Made by a program: the position numbers and the translations under genes. The notes beneath the pieces are model-generated. The model ran no database searches. It worked only from the letters and a program-made list of their open reading frames with translations, and was not told where the DNA came from. From assembly GCA_004335635.1 (NCBI GenBank), contig QAXH01005238.1, positions 10,025 to 72,293 on the forward strand: a stretch of DNA of 62,269 nucleotides, read 5' to 3'. The DNA comes from Chloromonas sp. AAM2. Taxonomy: Eukaryota; Chlorophyta; Chlorophyceae; Chlamydomonadales; Chlamydomonadaceae. This document shows, in pieces, positions 59,601-62,269 of the stretch (position 1 is its first letter; every line of letters begins with the position of its first letter).

Positions 59601-62269
59601 GTATATGGTCAGTAGCTCTTGCGCAAAGCCGTCCCTATCATGAGAACATTGTGCGTGTTGCTGGTTGCAGGACTCGTTGTTCACGAGCATGTACAGTGGC
59701 GAGCGGCAGCCCTTCAGTCCGGTGGACTTCCTCTACTCGTGGTGGTGCCAGGCCGACAAACTGGCCGAGTACCAACAGCAGGTGGGGTGGGGCAAGGGGG
59801 GTACTTGTGTGCGTGGGTGTGTGACATGATGTGGGCGCGTGGGTAGGTGTGGGTTGTCCAAGACTCATGTGGGCCAGTGATGTCAAAATAATGGCACACG
59901 TTGTGATGATTGTCAGCAATGTGAGGGGTTGGGTGGGTCTGTGCTGCTGTGGCATGGTTGAGCACTGCATGTGGCATGTGGCGCTGGCGCTCAGCTTTTT
60001 TTGAGCTCACAGCACGTAGGTGCCAACCATTTCCTTGCGCCCAAAGCTGATGATGATGCGTCATAACATGGGGACTGAACCATGATTGTATCAGTTTGAT
60101 AACAATATCTAATCTCAACAAACACATCATAAGAGACGTGGTTCGGCGAACTTTACGTGCAGTCTCTCCACCCATATGTGTGTGCAGGATGCGCACGAGT
60201 TCTACCTGTCCGCCCTGTCCGCGCTCTCCGGCGCATCCTTCCTGGTCCCTTTGGATACCCACACTAAGCAGCGCGGGGCGGCAGGGGAGGAGCTAACCAG
60301 TGCTAGGCTGTTGCAGCCGGGAGACCTGCTGTCACAGGCCACACCGCCCCACGGGGCACAGGGCTCGCAGCAACAGCAACAGGTGGGCTGGTCAGCGGGT
60401 GTATTCCCCTTAGTTTGGCTTCGCCATGGCGCAGATGTTACAGGTGACCCGCCAATCAAAGTCCACAGTGTACTTTCAGTTCTCACTGTGTTTGGCCTCA
60501 TGTGCTATTCCTCTACACCACACCAGCAGCAGCAACAGCAGCAACAGCAGCAGCAGGCAGATGTGCGGGTGAAATCCCACCGGACTACTACAACTGTTGG
60601 TTTGCAAAGTCCTTGCTTGATTGAGTTTTCCTTTGGGTGGGACACATCCCTGGTTTGGTTTGCTGTCCAGCGAGGCTTGGGGCGCCCACCTCAACACTCA
60701 GACTTGCAGCAGTTACCGGCGCACTCTCTCAAGCTTGTGACCTCTTCTGCAGTGTTGCGGCAGTGCCTTATGCGGCTTCTGGTAACAGTTGATGCGGATT
60801 CGCCAGTGACTGATCCTGATGCATTGGATGCTGTCAAACGTTCACTTCCTGAGCTGACACTGCGCCGTTGATGGCTTCATTTTCGGTTAATGGCTTCGAT
60901 TTTGATTGATGGCTTCATTTTCACCCTTCTGGCTCACTGGTGTGCTTGCGTTGCCGTGTCAGGCTGGCCAGGGCGTCACATCGGGCCACGTGTCAGCGAC
61001 GGGACTGCCTGACAGGTAGGCACCAGGCATGATCAGGACCACCTTTATCTGCAGTGGTAGCAGCACATCAGTTTGCACGTCATTGTGTGCAGGTATATCT
61101 TGGGGACTGTGTGGGCGTGTAGGTGTGCGCATGCCCTGCTATGGCCGGTGTCGGCTTTGAGGGATGTGCACCCCTGCAAGCTGTGCAGAGAGAATGAGTG
61201 ATCTCCATGACAGGTACCAGGTAATCCAATGTTGTTGAACGTTAACGGTGACCTTGCCTACAGGGCTTCTGAGTTCCTCCCCGAAGGCGCAGCGCCAGAC
61301 CTTCTGAGTCACCAGCCGCAGTCCTCCGTCGCCGCCGCGCTAGGCAGCGCGCACCCACACGCAGCGGGCCGCAGCAGCAGCAGCAGCGGCAGCGGGCAGT
61401 GTGGGTCGCAGGGCGCGGCTAAGCAGGAGGCCATGGGGATGGTGGAGGCCGTGTTCGGCGGCCTGCTGAGGTCAGACGTGCGATGCAGGTGAGGGGCACG
61501 ATAACAATATGTCAGTATTGGTAAAGCTGATACTGTTGATTTTGTGTTGATAACGGTGAGGGTCAGGTGACGGGCATGTTGGAAAGCACACGAGCATGCA
61601 TTTTAACTGTTGCTCCTGCGGGTAAACACGCTGCCTTGGCGATGTTGCAATGTCTATGTAATGGTGATGGGCATGACAACCTTGCGACCTTAGTTTTACA
61701 AACCATGCCTGACTTGGAAAAGAACCCAGGAGGTTGCGGCAGTCATGTGTCCCTGGCAGCTGCCGTGTGAAAAATAGTATTTTTTCAGCTGTCACGAGCA
61801 GTGGTATACCATTGGTGGGGCATCATGACACGCTTGCTCTCCTCCATGGTTTCTCCTGCCATTTGTTGTCTGTTCATTGAGCTTGACGGTGCTTTTGTTG
61901 CAATGCAGTGTTTGTGGGCACACTTCCTCTGCATACGATCCGTTCCTAGACATTTCCTTGGACCTCCTAGCAGCCAGCAAAGCCATGCGGCCTACCTCTG
62001 ACCCTCCCACCACCACCCTACCAGCCCCTGCACAGCGCCACCCCTGCGCCTCCGCACCCCAGCCGCACAACACCGCACAGCGCAGAGCGACGGCCGGCGG
62101 CGCGGGCGCAACGCCCACACCGGAAGCTTCTAGCATGGATACCGTCTCCGGTGCGGATGGGCCACAAGGTGTATTGTACCGGTCGGCACCCACGGTGTTG
62201 CAGCACGGGGCTGCGGGGACGCACACGCAAGGGCGGGGCGGGGCGCGAGCGCAGCGGCCGCAGGCCGGG
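56635..62269 (+). CDS. UBP22: ubiquitin-specific protease of the UBP22/USP22/Ubp8 (SAGA) type, partial
   Basis: Catalytic subunit of the SAGA deubiquitination module, which removes ubiquitin from histone H2B. The exons are 56635-56719, 56906-57000, 57901-58014, 58387-58491, 59157-59261, 59671-59781, 60188-60382, 60963-61015, 61264-61488 and 61909 to beyond the window (483 residues here). The end of the ZnF-UBP domain is visible (GHNVGLELRTGRAHCLVC), then a basic/Pro linker. The catalytic Cys box is GLNNLGNTCFMNSVLQ. It is followed by LVRLYYLGEGH, C-L-G-C, FSPVDFLYSWW, YQQQDAHEF, FGGLLRSDVRC and CGHTSSAYDPFLDISLDL. C-L-G-C and C-S-V-C form the usual zinc ribbon pair. The His box lies off the right edge. 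The intron after the Cys box is GC-AG (GCAAGT at 58492). A long low-complexity insert sits between DAHEF and FGGLLRSD. Confidence 0.93.
56799..56828. repeat. short interstitial telomere-like repeat
   Basis: AAACCCTAAACCCTAACC is followed by the inverted TAGGGTTTGG, in a UBP22 intron. A second run, CCTAACCCTAACCCTAGG, is at 58072-58089 in another intron of the same gene. Confidence 0.8.
60524..60556 (+). repeat. CAG/CAA trinucleotide run in a UBP22 intron
   Basis: Eleven CAG/CAA codons are in frame with the preceding exon 60188-60382, which itself ends in Gln codons. The run lies in an intron (60383-60962) that has no stop until 60869-60871. Confidence 0.85.

Noticed and set aside
1..62269. 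tRNA or rRNA genes
   Set aside because: No GGTTCGANNCC-type T-loop with a supporting clover-leaf and no rRNA landmark sequence was seen.
1..62269. TGTAA polyadenylation signals typical of Chlamydomonas relatives
   Set aside because: They were not found consistently within about 100 bases of the stops, so they were not used to mark gene ends or to narrow the taxonomic group.

Overview
The window is nuclear DNA of an intron-rich photosynthetic eukaryote, most likely a green alga. The reasons are spliced genes with short introns (about 100 to 900 bases) and GT/GC-AG borders, a plastid fibrillin (PAP) domain gene with a transit-peptide-like start, plant-like versions of THOC3/TEX1, MGST3, PDCD2 and UBP22, and telomere-like CCCTAAA runs. 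No bacterial features (operons, Shine-Dalgarno sites, IS elements, CRISPR) are present. Gene models were built by hand, joining exons only where the splice sites and reading phase agree. About 78 introns were placed.

Layout, left to right: THOC3/TEX1 fragment (-, 170-2373); MGST3-like membrane glutathione transferase (+, 3368-4650); a 939-residue LysM/transmembrane/coiled-coil/PAP-fibrillin protein (-, 5926-13885); a small coiled-coil protein (+, 14477-15828); a repeat-bearing spacer; a lysine-rich HMG-box-like nuclear protein (-, 17135-21664); a doubtful ORF (-, 22778-23368); an acidic unknown protein with a duplicated exon module (+, 23927-26885); a small unknown gene (-, 28001-28558); an assembly gap (28967-29031); an 1161-residue PHD-finger/AT-hook protein (-, 30046-36425); a secreted Pro/Ala-rich peptide (-, 38131-39011); a helical-repeat protein of at least 1000 residues (-, 40102-47658); a repeat-rich spacer (48.2-50.7 kb); an AIRIM/C1orf109-like protein (-, 50761-52336); PDCD2/TSR4 (-, 53043-55888); and a UBP22/USP22-type SAGA deubiquitinase (+, 56635 to the window end).

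The genes do not form a cluster with one pathway. Several concern gene expression and ribosome biogenesis: mRNA export (THOC3), histone H2B deubiquitination (UBP22), chromatin reading (PHD protein), and ribosomal protein or 60S maturation (PDCD2, AIRIM-like). The THOC3/MGST3, fibrillin/coiled-coil and PDCD2/UBP22 pairs are divergent and may share promoter regions.

The most unusual items are the LysM-to-fibrillin fusion, four GC-AG introns whose donors all read GCAAG(T/A), an in-frame duplicated exon module kept by synonymous changes, a stop-free UBP22 intron with an in-frame CAG run, and several intronic minisatellites.
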